From Synoicihabitans lomoniglobus (lineage in GTDB: Bacteria > Verrucomicrobiota > Verrucomicrobiia > Opitutales > Opitutaceae): a DNA stretch of 64,000 nt. Location of the stretch: the NCBI RefSeq assembly GCF_029023725.1, contig NZ_CP119075.1:4521501-4585500 (forward strand), in the 5' to 3' direction. Of the stretch, positions 1 to 9,900 are shown one piece after another. The notes under the pieces were generated by a model. The model was not told the DNA's origin and did not search any database. It saw only the letters and a list, made by a program, of their open reading frames with translations. Made by a program: the position numbers and the translations under genes. Position 1 is the first letter of the stretch, and each line of letters begins with the position of its first letter.

Positions 1-1
1 C

Positions 2-1300
2 AAAATCCGTGCGCTCATCGATATGATCGCCGATTTCGACACCATTGAGGTCAAGTCCGAGCCCGAAGCCCTGCTGCTCGAAGGCCGCCTCATCAAGCAG
101 TGGAAACCGAAATACAACACCGACTTCATCGACGACAAACGCTTCCTGCTCGTGCGAGTCGACCTCGGTGAACCTCTGCCCCGCTTCCGCCTCACCCGCT
201 TCCGCAAGGACAACCGTTCGCGCTACTTCGGCCCCTTCGCCCACAGTGGCCTGTTGCGCAAAACCCTCGTCCAAATGCGCCGTCAGTTCGGCATCCTGCT
301 CGGCGACTCCACCCCGCAACGCCTGCCCGACGGCCGCTGGCGGCTCTACGACGACGTGCGCCAGGAAATTTACGGCCACATCAACGAAGTCACCGTCGAC
401 GACTACCGCGCCCGCGTCGACGAAGCCTGTGCCTTCCTCGACGGCAAGTCCCGCGAATGGCTCGAATCCCTGCGCGAGGAAATGCAGGCCGCCGCCGCCA
501 AACAGGCCTTTGAAAAAGCGGCCGAGCTGCGCGACATCGTGTTCGCGCTCGAAGGCACGTTGCAAAAAACCCGCCGCTTCGAACGCGACCATCCCGTCGT
601 GCGCACCGACGACGAAGCGCTCGGCCGCCTGCGCGACGCCCTCGCCCTGCCCGCCGTGCCCGAACACATGGAGTGCTTCGACATCTCGCACATCAGCGGC
701 ACCTACGTCGTCGCCTCCATGGTGCACTTCACGCACGGCAAACCCGACAAAGCCCAGTATCGCCGGTTCAAGATTAAGAGCTTCATCGGCAACGACGACT
801 TCCGCGCCATGGAAGAAGTCGTTGGCCGCCGCTACCGCCGCCTCCGTGACGAAGGCCGCGCCCTGCCCGACCTCGTCGTGATCGACGGCGGCCGCGGCCA
901 GATCGGGGCCGCGTTAAAGAGCTTCGTCGCCCTCGACCTCGAACCGCCCGCCCTGATCGGCCTGGCGAAGAAACACGAGACCATCATCTTCCACGACGAA
1001 CGCGAACCGCTGAACCTCGGCCTCACCGACCCCGGCCTGCAACTCCTCCAACGCCTCCGCGACGAAGCCCACCGCTTTGCCAACACCTTCAACGCCGACC
1101 TGCGGAGTAAGAAGATCAAGGAGTCCATTCTGGACGATTTTCCCGGCCTCGGTCCCGCCCGCCGCACGGCGTTGCTCGATCACTTTGGCAGCATCGACAA
1201 ACTCAAAGCCGCCAGCGCCACCGCCCTCGCCGAAGTCCCCGGCATCGGCGACAAATTCGCCAGAGACCTCCAAGCCTTCCTGCGGCAGGATGCGCCCTGA
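2..1300 (+). CDS. uvrC: UvrABC system protein C, 3' part (5' end outside window)
   Basis: Excision nuclease subunit of nucleotide excision repair, which makes both incisions at UvrB-marked lesions. The frame is open from the first bases of the window, and the residues before the first ATG (position 23) already read as UvrC, so the true start and the GIY-YIG nuclease domain lie upstream. What is visible: the end of the N-terminal domain (EALLLEGRLIKQ, KYN), a UVR helical motif around 480-570 (AFEKAAELRDIVFALEG) that binds UvrB, the RNase H-like domain beginning at ECFDISH (about 670) with VIDGGRGQ (about 880), and C-terminal helix-hairpin-helix repeats (LGPARRTALL, VPGIGDKFA) at 1130-1290. The region between the UVR motif and the RNase H fold is short compared with E. 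coli UvrC. The next gene begins 15 bp downstream. Confidence 0.96.
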   Translation, partial: KIRALIDMIADFDTIEVKSEPEALLLEGRLIKQWKPKYNTDFIDDKRFLLVRVDLGEPLPRFRLTRFRKDNRSRYFGPFAHSGLLRKTLVQMRRQFGILLGDSTPQRLPDGRWRLYDDVRQEIYGHINEVTVDDYRARVDEACAFLDGKSREWLESLREEMQAAAAKQAFEKAAELRDIVFALEGTLQKTRRFERDHPVVRTDDEALGRLRDALALPAVPEHMECFDISHISGTYVVASMVHFTHGKPDKAQYRRFKIKSFIGNDDFRAMEEVVGRRYRRLRDEGRALPDLVVIDGGRGQIGAALKSFVALDLEPPALIGLAKKHETIIFHDEREPLNLGLTDPGLQLLQRLRDEAHRFANTFNADLRSKKIKESILDDFPGLGPARRTALLDHFGSIDKLKAASATALAEVPGIGDKFARDLQAFLRQDAP

Positions 1301-1315
1301 CCGAAACCCAACGGC

Positions 1316-2065
1316 ATGAAGAAAATCCTGATTATCGCCGGACCCAATGGGGCGGGAAAGACCACTTTCGCCGAAGAGTTTCTCCCTCACGAAGCGGGTT
1401 GCCCCGAGTTCGTAAATGCAGACCTGATCGCCGCCGGACTGAGCCCGTTTCGCCCCGATCACGTCGCTTTCACCGCCGGACGCCTCATGCTCAATCGCCT
1501 TCGCGCCCTGTCATCCACCGGACAGAATTTCGCCTTTGAGACCACCCTGGCGACCAGAAGCTACCTCCGCATGATTCCCGCATGGCAGGCGCTCGGCTAT
1601 CGCGTGAAGCTCTACTTCCTCAAACTCCCCGACCCAGAAATTGCGATAGCGCGGGTGGCACGCCGGGTTCGTTTGGGCGGACATGACATTCCGGCGGATA
1701 CGATTCGACGCCGCCATGAACGAGGTTGGAAAAACCTCCAGAACGACTACCGGCATATCGTAGACGAATGGGCGATCTACGACGCCGCCAGTGCACCTGC
1801 ACATTTGCTGGCCACCGGAATCCGTGTCCCACCTCATACCACCATGGAAGAAGCGGCTCCCTATCAACCGACCTCCACCTCGCCAACCACTGTGCAGCTT
1901 TCTGATGACCCGGATTTTCAGGGGGCGGAGGCCGCTTTCAAGCGGGCCGCCATCAATGCCATCAACCGCTCCCGGGCCGCCGGCCTGGAACCCATCATCG
2001 CCGCCCCCGGTCACGCGTCACGACCCCAGACAGGCACGTCCACCACTCCCAAGCGTCATTGCTGA
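1316..2065 (+). CDS. Zeta-toxin-like P-loop kinase (COG4185-type ATPase)
   Basis: A 249-residue protein opening with a Walker A motif (GPNGAGKTTF, Lys15). FETTL near residue 80 and a basic segment (ARVARRVRLGGHDIP) followed by IRRRHERGW fit the lid and substrate region of zeta-toxin/COG4185 small-molecule kinases. Zeta toxins phosphorylate UDP-N-acetylglucosamine, but the COG4185 branch is mostly uncharacterised, so the substrate is unknown here. The C-terminal 70 residues after LLATG are low-complexity and not recognisably conserved. No epsilon-type antitoxin gene is visible next to it. It sits 15 bp after uvrC and about 600 bp before the BREX operon. Family assignment is firm; a toxin role is inference. 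Confidence 0.8.
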   Translation: MKKILIIAGPNGAGKTTFAEEFLPHEAGCPEFVNADLIAAGLSPFRPDHVAFTAGRLMLNRLRALSSTGQNFAFETTLATRSYLRMIPAWQALGYRVKLYFLKLPDPEIAIARVARRVRLGGHDIPADTIRRRHERGWKNLQNDYRHIVDEWAIYDAASAPAHLLATGIRVPPHTTMEEAAPYQPTSTSPTTVQLSDDPDFQGAEAAFKRAAINAINRSRAAGLEPIIAAPGHASRPQTGTSTTPKRHC

Positions 2066-2669
2066 CCGTAGTCGCTTCCTGCGACAATCGCTCATCCCGA
2101 GGGCTACAATCAGACGAGACTCCATCATCCTATCCGACACGACCCAATCCGGCAATTGGACGCCCGCCTATCCGGCAATTTAACGCAACTCTGCCCTGAT
2201 TCTCGTGGGCAGTAGTAGTCGATTTGACGGAGCGGTCCGGAAGCTCCGATCGTTTGCGAATAAAGCGAAGCAAACGGAGCCTGCAGCGGTTCAACAAGTC
2301 AGCCAAGTGCTGACGGAACGTCTCGCCGTGAACTTACACCGACCAAAGGTGCGGAACTACTCCCATGCCCCATCCATAACACGACCGCCCCCCCCCCTCA
2401 GTGCATACGAGGCAAGGCAACAGCCTCGAATTCGGAAGGAGCAAATATGAGTCGAAATCATTTGCCCGCCATCCGTGGAGTCGGCCCGGCAAAATGAACC
2501 ATCTGATTCAATCAAATACCGTATCCCAGTCCGCCGACCTTTACACCTTCAATCCCTTGGTGTTTAAGCAATAAGACTCCTGCCTCCTTCGGGCGGAATC
2601 CCGGCGCTGGCCTCGCTGTGATTGCTTGCGAATTATTCTCTCACTAGCAGAACCTTTTGCACTCCCCGC
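2066..2669. other. Non-coding stretch with nested hairpins ahead of the BREX operon
   Basis: About 600 bases with no convincing gene. An open frame from GTG 2205 to 2450 has no recognisable protein features. The stretch holds an 11-bp direct repeat (atccggcaatt at 2147-2157 and 2170-2180) and mutually exclusive hairpins: ggagc at 2229-2233 can pair with gctcc at 2243-2247, while gctccg...tttgc at 2243-2256 can instead pair with gcaaacggagc at 2270-2280 (11 bp with a 4-nt bulge). The BREX promoter presumably lies in the right half, but no clear -35/-10 pair was identified. Confidence 0.5.
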
Positions 2670-5600
2670 ATGCCCCCGCCTGAAAAATACTGGAAGACGA
2701 TTTCGCCGTCTCTGTTTCCTTGGGAACAGGAGGCGCTCGACTTTGTGTTCGAACGGTTTCCTGCGCAGGACAATTACCGGGCTTGGGCCAATTTTGAATT
2801 CATCGCCGATGATGGTTCGATCAACGAGGTTGATTTGTTGGTGGTCTGTCCGCAGGGCGTCTTCCTCGTCGAGATAAAGAGCAACCCTGGGACGCTTTCC
2901 GGCGACACCATGAATTGGACGTGGGAACATGAGGGGAAGCGCAAGACGCGGGAAAACCCCCGTCTGCTCGCTAACCGGAAATGCAAACGCCTTAAGTCGC
3001 TGCTCGCCCGACAAAATGCGTTCAAGAACCAGTCGGTTCCCTATTTTGAACCGCTGATTTTCGTTTCCCATTCGGATGCGAAGAACCAGCTCTCCGCCGT
3101 CGCCGCCAGCAATGTCGCGTTGCGGGACATCGCGGCCAAAGGTGGATCGCCTGAACGACCCGGTGTCATGGCTGCGTTGCAACGGCGGGTCTGCCCGGGT
3201 CTCAAACAATTTACGTCCTCTCCCGTCAATCGTCCGATGATCCGCGCGCTCTCCCGGGCCATGGATCAGGCCGGGATTAGGCCTTCGCAGAGCGCCCGAC
3301 GCGTGGGCGATTTCATGTTGGATCAGCTGGTCTTCGACAGCCCCACCGGTGCTTATCAGGATTGGACGGCCAAGCATGTCTCGATCGAATCGACGAAACG
3401 CTTTGCCCGCATCTACATGGTGGCCCGGCAGAGCACCGCAGCGGAGAAGAAAATCATCACCGAGGCCGCCCATCGGGAGTTCCGGCTGCTCGAACTCCTC
3501 GACCACCCGGGTATTCTTAAAGCCGATCCGCCGACTGAATCCGATCACGGTCCGGTGCTGTTCTTCCGGCGTTCGCCGGACTTTCTGCCGCTTGACCAGT
3601 TTCTTAAGAACGAGGGGACGGCACTCACCGTCCATGACCGGCTCGATATCCTGCGGCAAATCACGGAGATCATTCAATACGCCCACGGGAAGAAGGTCCT
3701 TCATCGGAGCCTCAGCCCGCGCAGCATTTTGATTCGGCGCGACGGCCCCACCAAACTGGTCGTGCAGATTTTCAACTGGCAGACCGGCGGCAGACTGCCG
3801 AGTTCGACCGGGTCGGGCACGATGCAGTTGTCCAACACGCTGCATGCGGGCCAATTGGTGGAGGATACTTCGCTGGTTTACCTGGCCCCGGAGGCTTTTG
3901 TGGGTGGCGCAGATGGCGGCGGAGAAATGGACGTCTTCTCTCTCGGCGCCCTCACTTATCTTCTCTTCACGGGTAGGCCCCCGGCCGAGTCGATTGCCGA
4001 ACTCCAGCAGAAGCTGCGATCCAGCTTGAGCAATGGGTTGAATGTTCGCGAGGCCATGGATGGCGCGGTGGACACCTTGGACGACTTGGTGAAGAGCAGC
4101 GCCAACGGGGTCGCGAGTGATCGTTGGCCGGTGGCAGATTTCCTGGCGGGGCTGGATTGCATCGAGGAGGAACTGACCCGTCCCGACGAAGAAGAGAAAG
4201 CCAACCCCCTCGAGGCGAAGAAGGGTGACCGTTTGGCGGGCGGTTTTGTGGTTGAGAAATCGCTGGGCAGCGGCGCGGTATCGAAGACCTACGTGGTCAA
4301 TCTAGGCGACTCGCAATGGGTCCTTAAGGTCGCGCGGGATTCAAAATACAACCAGCGCATCCAGCGTGAGTTTGAGATCCTGGAGAAGCTCAAGGACCTG
4401 CAGTTCCGCGAGGTCGTGAAGCCCCACGCGGTGCACCATTTTGATGAACTGGTTGGCTTCACCATGGAGAGTGCGGGCGAGGAGACGCTGGCTCGTCGCA
4501 TCACCCGCGAAGGTCCGCTCGACCTGACTCTGCTCCAGCGTTTTGGCGACGACCTGCTTCGCACCGTGCGGGATCTCGACGAGCACGGCATCACCCACCG
4601 CGACATCAAACCCGACAACATCGGCGTGCGCGTGCCCGGCAAAAAAGAGCAGAAGCTTTGCCTGTTCGATTTCTCCCTCTCCAATACTTCTCCCGAGGAT
4701 ATCAAGGTCGGCACCGCCGCCTATCTCGATCCGTTTATTTCCGAGCGAAAAGTGAAACGCTGGGATGTGAGTTCCGAGCTGTTTTCCGCCGCGATGACGT
4801 TGCACGAGATGGCGACGGGCCTGCTCCCCTCCTGGGGCGACGGCAAGAGCGATCCCGCGGCGATCGCGGACGAAGTTTCCATCCGGCCCGAGTTGTTTGA
4901 CCCGGATCTGCGGGAGCGCTTCAGCGCGTTTTTCAACCAGGCTCTGCGACGAGACTTCAGCCAGCGGTTCGACAATCCGTCCGCCATGCTGGACGCGTGG
5001 AATCATGTCTTCGTGGCGGTCGACAAGCCCAAGACCGATCACGACGAAGACGCCACCACCCAGATTCCGGACAATGTCACGGCGGGCACCCAGCTCGTGT
5101 TGTTGGGTCTGAGCACGCGCCTGCTCAACACGCTCGACCGGCTCAACCTCGTGACCGTCGCCGACCTGATCGCGGTGAATATCCGGCGCATCCAACGGTT
5201 GCCGGGGGTCGGCAACAAAACCCGCCGCGAACTCGGCCGGCTCGTCTGGGAGCTGCGCCGGCGGTTACCCGAACTCGAGATCGATCCGGCCAAAGCCATT
5301 GCGGATCTCGAGAACGATTCGACGACCGCCACCCCCGACGCCGTGGCCAGTGTCGACGTCATTGCCAAGCAGGTCGCCATCATCGGACGAGGCACGGATC
5401 GCGTGGCCGAGCAGGAGATGCTGCAGCGCTTTCTCGGCTGGCAACTCCCGGAAGGCGTCTCCCCGCTCGACTGGACCAGCCAGAGCGACATCGCTCCCGC
5501 GCTCGGGGTTACGCGTCAACGCATCGGGCAGGTCGTCACGCAGGCCCGTCTGCGCTGGACCAAATTCCCTGCGGTCACCGGCCTGCGGGACTCCATCTAT

Positions 5601-6905
5601 GAGCTGCTGTGTTCCGTGGGCGGCGTGGCCGTGCATCGGGAGATGATCGACTCGATTCTCGCCGCGCGCGGCTCCTCGTTTGACGACGCGCAGCGCACGC
5701 AGATGGCCTCGGTCGTGGTGCGGGCGGCCATCGAGACCGAGCGCCACCAGAAGGAGCCCCGTTTTCAAGAATTCCGCAGCGACGGCCATATCTACATTGC
5801 GGTCGCGCCCGAGCTGAAAGCGTTCGCACAAAAGCTAGGCAGCGCGGCCGACGAACTCGCTGCCCAGGATCCCCTGCCGAGCCCGCCGAGCGTCATCACA
5901 GCGCTGCGGGCGATCCCTGTTCCCGACTTGCCGGAGCAGGTCGCTCCCATGTCGGACAATCGTCTCTGCCAGCTCGGTGCCGCCGCGTCGAAGCGCGCCG
6001 CCCTTTCCAGTCGCCGTGAGATCTACCCCGTCGACCTCGCGCCCGAGCGCTCCCTCACGCTGGCGCAAAATGCCTTCTTTGGTGGATTGCTTACGGTGGC
6101 CGAGCTTCGCAGCCGAATTGCTGCCCGCTACTCGCAGGCCGCCCCGCTGCCCGACCGACCCGAGCTCGACAAACTCATCACCTCGCTCGGCATCGAACTG
6201 ACGTGGAACCCCGCCGCGGCCGACGGGCAGGGAGCCTACGAAATCCCCGGCGTGGAGAAGGGCACCGGTGATTACACCTCCGAGACCCTGACCGAGCGCT
6301 ACCAGACCCGCCTGTCGGCGGCCCGGCCGGGTGATGTCTCTCCCCAGATCGCCGAGGCGCGAAACCTTGAGGGCAAGCTCACTCATGCCGCCAAGCACGG
6401 GGCCTTTCTCACGCTCGCGGTGCCTCCGGGCCTGCTCAAGCGGGCCGAGGAGGAATTGTCGGATCGTTTCCCCGTCGAAATCTGTGACCTCGATGCGGTG
6501 TTTCTTTCGCAAATGAAGCAGGAGGCGCAGCGCGGCGGGGCGGATTGGCAGATTGTCTTGCAGGCCGATGCGGCTGCGCCCGACTCCCTCGCGTGGAAAA
6601 ACCTCAATGTGCTGATCGATCGCTGCATTCCCGCGCTCAAGACCGCCATGCGCTCGCCGCAGAAGACGAAGCTCCTGATCAATCCCGGTCTGCTGGCCCG
6701 CTACGACCGCATGAACGTGCTCGCCGAACTGGCCGGCGAAGTCGGGCGGACCGACGGCGTTCAGGGTATCTGGGTGCTGCTGCCGGCCAGCGATCAGAAC
6801 CCGCTGCCGACGCTCAACCAACGGGCGATTCCCATGGTCACGGGCAATGCGGCCCAGCATGTGCGACTCAACGACGCGTGGCTGTCCAACAAGCATCGCG
6901 GCTGA
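2670..6905 (+). CDS. pglW: BREX type 2 serine/threonine kinase PglW
   Basis: Large multidomain BREX protein of 1411 residues. A NERD nuclease-like domain (EVDLLVV near 51-57, VEIKSN near 67-72) is followed by two kinase-like domains. The first looks catalytically dead: HRD is HRS (345-347) and the DFG position reads FNW (Asn369). The second keeps a glycine loop (LGSGAVS), Lys553, HRD (643-645, then IKPDN) and DFS at 667-669. Next come a helical segment resembling the RNA polymerase alpha C-terminal domain (about 809-865, LPGVGNKTRREL) and a sigma-region-4-like helix-turn-helix (about 940-957, LGVTRQRIGQVV). The last 400 residues are unassigned. ATG 2670 was preferred to an in-frame TTG at 2622 because homology-like sequence begins only after it. 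First gene of the operon; pglX starts 18 bp on. Confidence 0.93.
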   Translation: MPPPEKYWKTISPSLFPWEQEALDFVFERFPAQDNYRAWANFEFIADDGSINEVDLLVVCPQGVFLVEIKSNPGTLSGDTMNWTWEHEGKRKTRENPRLLANRKCKRLKSLLARQNAFKNQSVPYFEPLIFVSHSDAKNQLSAVAASNVALRDIAAKGGSPERPGVMAALQRRVCPGLKQFTSSPVNRPMIRALSRAMDQAGIRPSQSARRVGDFMLDQLVFDSPTGAYQDWTAKHVSIESTKRFARIYMVARQSTAAEKKIITEAAHREFRLLELLDHPGILKADPPTESDHGPVLFFRRSPDFLPLDQFLKNEGTALTVHDRLDILRQITEIIQYAHGKKVLHRSLSPRSILIRRDGPTKLVVQIFNWQTGGRLPSSTGSGTMQLSNTLHAGQLVEDTSLVYLAPEAFVGGADGGGEMDVFSLGALTYLLFTGRPPAESIAELQQKLRSSLSNGLNVREAMDGAVDTLDDLVKSSANGVASDRWPVADFLAGLDCIEEELTRPDEEEKANPLEAKKGDRLAGGFVVEKSLGSGAVSKTYVVNLGDSQWVLKVARDSKYNQRIQREFEILEKLKDLQFREVVKPHAVHHFDELVGFTMESAGEETLARRITREGPLDLTLLQRFGDDLLRTVRDLDEHGITHRDIKPDNIGVRVPGKKEQKLCLFDFSLSNTSPEDIKVGTAAYLDPFISERKVKRWDVSSELFSAAMTLHEMATGLLPSWGDGKSDPAAIADEVSIRPELFDPDLRERFSAFFNQALRRDFSQRFDNPSAMLDAWNHVFVAVDKPKTDHDEDATTQIPDNVTAGTQLVLLGLSTRLLNTLDRLNLVTVADLIAVNIRRIQRLPGVGNKTRRELGRLVWELRRRLPELEIDPAKAIADLENDSTTATPDAVASVDVIAKQVAIIGRGTDRVAEQEMLQRFLGWQLPEGVSPLDWTSQSDIAPALGVTRQRIGQVVTQARLRWTKFPAVTGLRDSIYELLCSVGGVAVHREMIDSILAARGSSFDDAQRTQMASVVVRAAIETERHQKEPRFQEFRSDGHIYIAVAPELKAFAQKLGSAADELAAQDPLPSPPSVITALRAIPVPDLPEQVAPMSDNRLCQLGAAASKRAALSSRREIYPVDLAPERSLTLAQNAFFGGLLTVAELRSRIAARYSQAAPLPDRPELDKLITSLGIELTWNPAAADGQGAYEIPGVEKGTGDYTSETLTERYQTRLSAARPGDVSPQIAEARNLEGKLTHAAKHGAFLTLAVPPGLLKRAEEELSDRFPVEICDLDAVFLSQMKQEAQRGGADWQIVLQADAAAPDSLAWKNLNVLIDRCIPALKTAMRSPQKTKLLINPGLLARYDRMNVLAELAGEVGRTDGVQGIWVLLPASDQNPLPTLNQRAIPMVTGNAAQHVRLNDAWLSNKHRG

Positions 6906-6923
6906 TTCCGAATTTAGACTCCC

Positions 6924-9900
6924 ATGATCACCTCCAAACCCCTCTTATCGGCCCTCAAAGCCCAGGTCTCCGCGCTGGAGGATGACCTGCGGACCCGTTG
7001 CGCGGACGACAAGGCGATTGATGCGCCGTTGCGGGCGCAGTATGACGCGGCCAAGGCGCGGAAACGCACGGCGATCACCTATGCCGCGTGGCGGGATGAA
7101 CAGCTCACGCAAGTGGCGGTGGCGTGGGTGCTCGCCTGCGTGTTTGTGCGCTTTCTGGAGGACAACGAACTGGTCGAGGTGCCGCGCCTCGCGGGGCCAG
7201 GGGCGCGTTTAAAGCGGGCTGAGGACGAGCATGAACTCTTCTTTCGCCAGCACCCCACGTCGACCGAGCGGGAGTATCTGGAAACGGTGTTCAACGACGT
7301 CGGCCGCCTGCCCGGCATGGTGGAGTTTTTTGACCGGCGGCACAACCCGCTGTGGTTGGTGGCGCCCTCGGGTGACGCCGCGGAGGCCTTGGTCACGTTC
7401 TGGCGGCGCACCGACGAGACAACCGGGGCGCTGGCCTTTGACTTCACCGACCCCGTGTGGAACACCCGATTTCTGGGCGACCTTTACCAGGACCTGTCGG
7501 AGGCGGCGCGGAAGAAATACGCGCTGTTGCAGACGCCCGATTTTATTGAGGAATTCATCCTCGATCGCACGCTCACGCCGGCGATCGAGACCTTTGGTTA
7601 TAAGGAGGTGCGGCTCATCGACCCGACCTGCGGTTCGGGTCACTTCCTGCTCGGGGCCTTTGATCGCCTCTTCCGCCTGTGGCAAAAACACCAGCCGCAG
7701 GAGAACCCGCGGGTGCTCGCGCAAAAGGCGCTCGATGGCGTTTACGGCGTGGATCTGAATCCCTTCGCCGTGGCCATCGCCCGGTTCCGTTTGCTGCTCG
7801 TGGCGCTCAAGGCCTGCGGCATCACGCGACTCAAAAACGCGCCGGCGTTTTCCATCCACCTCGCGGCGGGCGATTCGCTGCTGCACGGCCGCCGCTTCGA
7901 TCAGTTTGAACTGCAAGGCGCTCAGCAACGGACCTTCGATACCGAAGAGATGTTTAAGGATGAACTGAAGCACCACTACGAAGTCGAGGATGGCGAAGCG
8001 CTGCATCGAATTCTCGGCCAGCAATACCACGCCGTGGTCGGCAATCCACCCTACATCACGGTGAAGGACCGGGCGGTGAGCGCGCTGTATCGAGACCGCT
8101 ACCCCTCGTGCCACGGCAAGTATTCGCTCTCCGTGCCCTTCATGGAGCGCTTCTTCGACCTCACGGTCAAAGGCGATGGTTCTCCGCATCAGAAGACGGC
8201 CGGATTTGTGGGTCAGATCACAGGGAACGCCTTCATGAAGCGTGAATTTGGTAAGAAACTTATCGAGGACTACCTCCCGCGTTGGGACCTCACGCACGTC
8301 ATCGATACTGCCGGGGCCTATATCCCCGGTCACGGCACGCCGACGGTTATTCTTGTTGGGAAAAATCAGTCACCCGTAAGTAGCACCGTCCGCACTGTGC
8401 TCGGCATTGCGGGAGAACCAGTGACTCCCGCCAATCCTGCGCAGGGCCTTGTTTGGCAGGCCATTGTTAGCCAAATAGACCAGCCAGGAAGCGTGAGTGA
8501 GTGGATGAGCGCCGGCGACTCACCACGTGCGAATTTTCATCGCCATCCGTGGAGTATAGGTGGCGGCGGTGCCGCAGAATTGAAAGAACTGCTCGAACGA
8601 GCAAAAGACCATGAACTCGGGGAGCTTACCGTAAGTTCCGGTTTTGGCTCGATTGTGGGCGAGGATGACGCGTTCATTTTTCCGCAGAGATCACAACAAG
8701 CTCAACGGCTGTCGCGGAAAATTCGCAGAATGTTCGTGGAAGGAGATACAATTCGAGATTGGTCCATCAACTCAGACTTAGAGTGCCTTTTCCCATACGA
8801 CGATCATATCAACATTGTCACCGATTCTGAGATTCTAAATTTTCTCTGGTCCCTGCGTGCAGTCCTTGAGCAGCGCCGAGATTTCAGCAAACGAACATAC
8901 CGTGAATGCGGTCGCCCTTTTTGGGAGTATCATCAAATCCCGGTGGAGCGAAATCGCGCGACTAGGCGAATCGCATACGCGTTTGTAGCTACACATAACG
9001 AGTTCGTCTTTGATGTAGGCAGTAAGGTGTTCAAGCAGTCAGCGCCGATCATCAACCTCACAACCGACGCGTCGGATGCTCTCCATCGAGAACTAGTCGG
9101 ATTGCTGAATAGTTCGACCGCGTGCTTTTGGCTCAAACAAGTGGCTCACAATAAGGGGAGCACGGTTGATCAAAGGGGAGCACGGCAGCGCACGGCTGCC
9201 TTTGAAGATTTCTACGAATTCACTTCCACGCAAATGGCGAGTTTTCCCATCCCCGCGCACCAGCCTACACAGCTCCCCACCGCGCTCGTCCAAACCAGCA
9301 CGGCCATGCAGGAGCAGGCACCGGCGGCGACGCTGGCGGTGTGGAGCGGCCCGGAAAGCGGAGATCTGCACGCGAGACTGGCAAGCGCCCGCGAGACTTG
9401 GACCGGCCAGCGTCGCCAGCTCATCGCCTACCAAGAGGAACTGGATTGGCAGATCTACCACGCTTACGGACTCATCAGCGATGCAGACAACTTGCTGTGG
9501 CCGGAGGATCGGCTGGACGAACTGCCGCCCTTGGAGTTGGGCGAGCGCACGTTTGAGATCTTTATGGCGCGGCAGATGGCGCGGGGCACGCTCAATACCA
9601 CGTGGTTCGATCGTCATGCTGGGGCTGGCTCCCGAGCCATCACCGAACCGCCGTCGCATTGGCCGGACGACTACACGGCGCTCTATCATCGGCGCCACGT
9701 CGCGATCCAAGAGAACCCGAATCTCAAGCTCATCGAACAACCGGAATACAAGCGGCGGTGGAATACCAAACCATGGGACGAGCAATGGACCGAGGCCGCG
9801 CGTGAGTGGATGCTCGCCCGGCTGGAAGGTTACTTCCACGAGGGCCAGCGCGTCTGCGATCTCGCGGGTTCGTTTGTGCCGGCGAACCACGGTTTCGCGG

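Noticed and set aside
2205..2450. Open frame of 81 codons before the BREX operon
   Set aside because: GTG start without ribosome binding site, no recognisable motif, and it overlaps the hairpin region; treated as non-coding.
2541..3854. 437-residue open frame on the minus strand
   Set aside because: Antisense to the well-supported start of pglW; composition is that of a GC-rich shadow frame.
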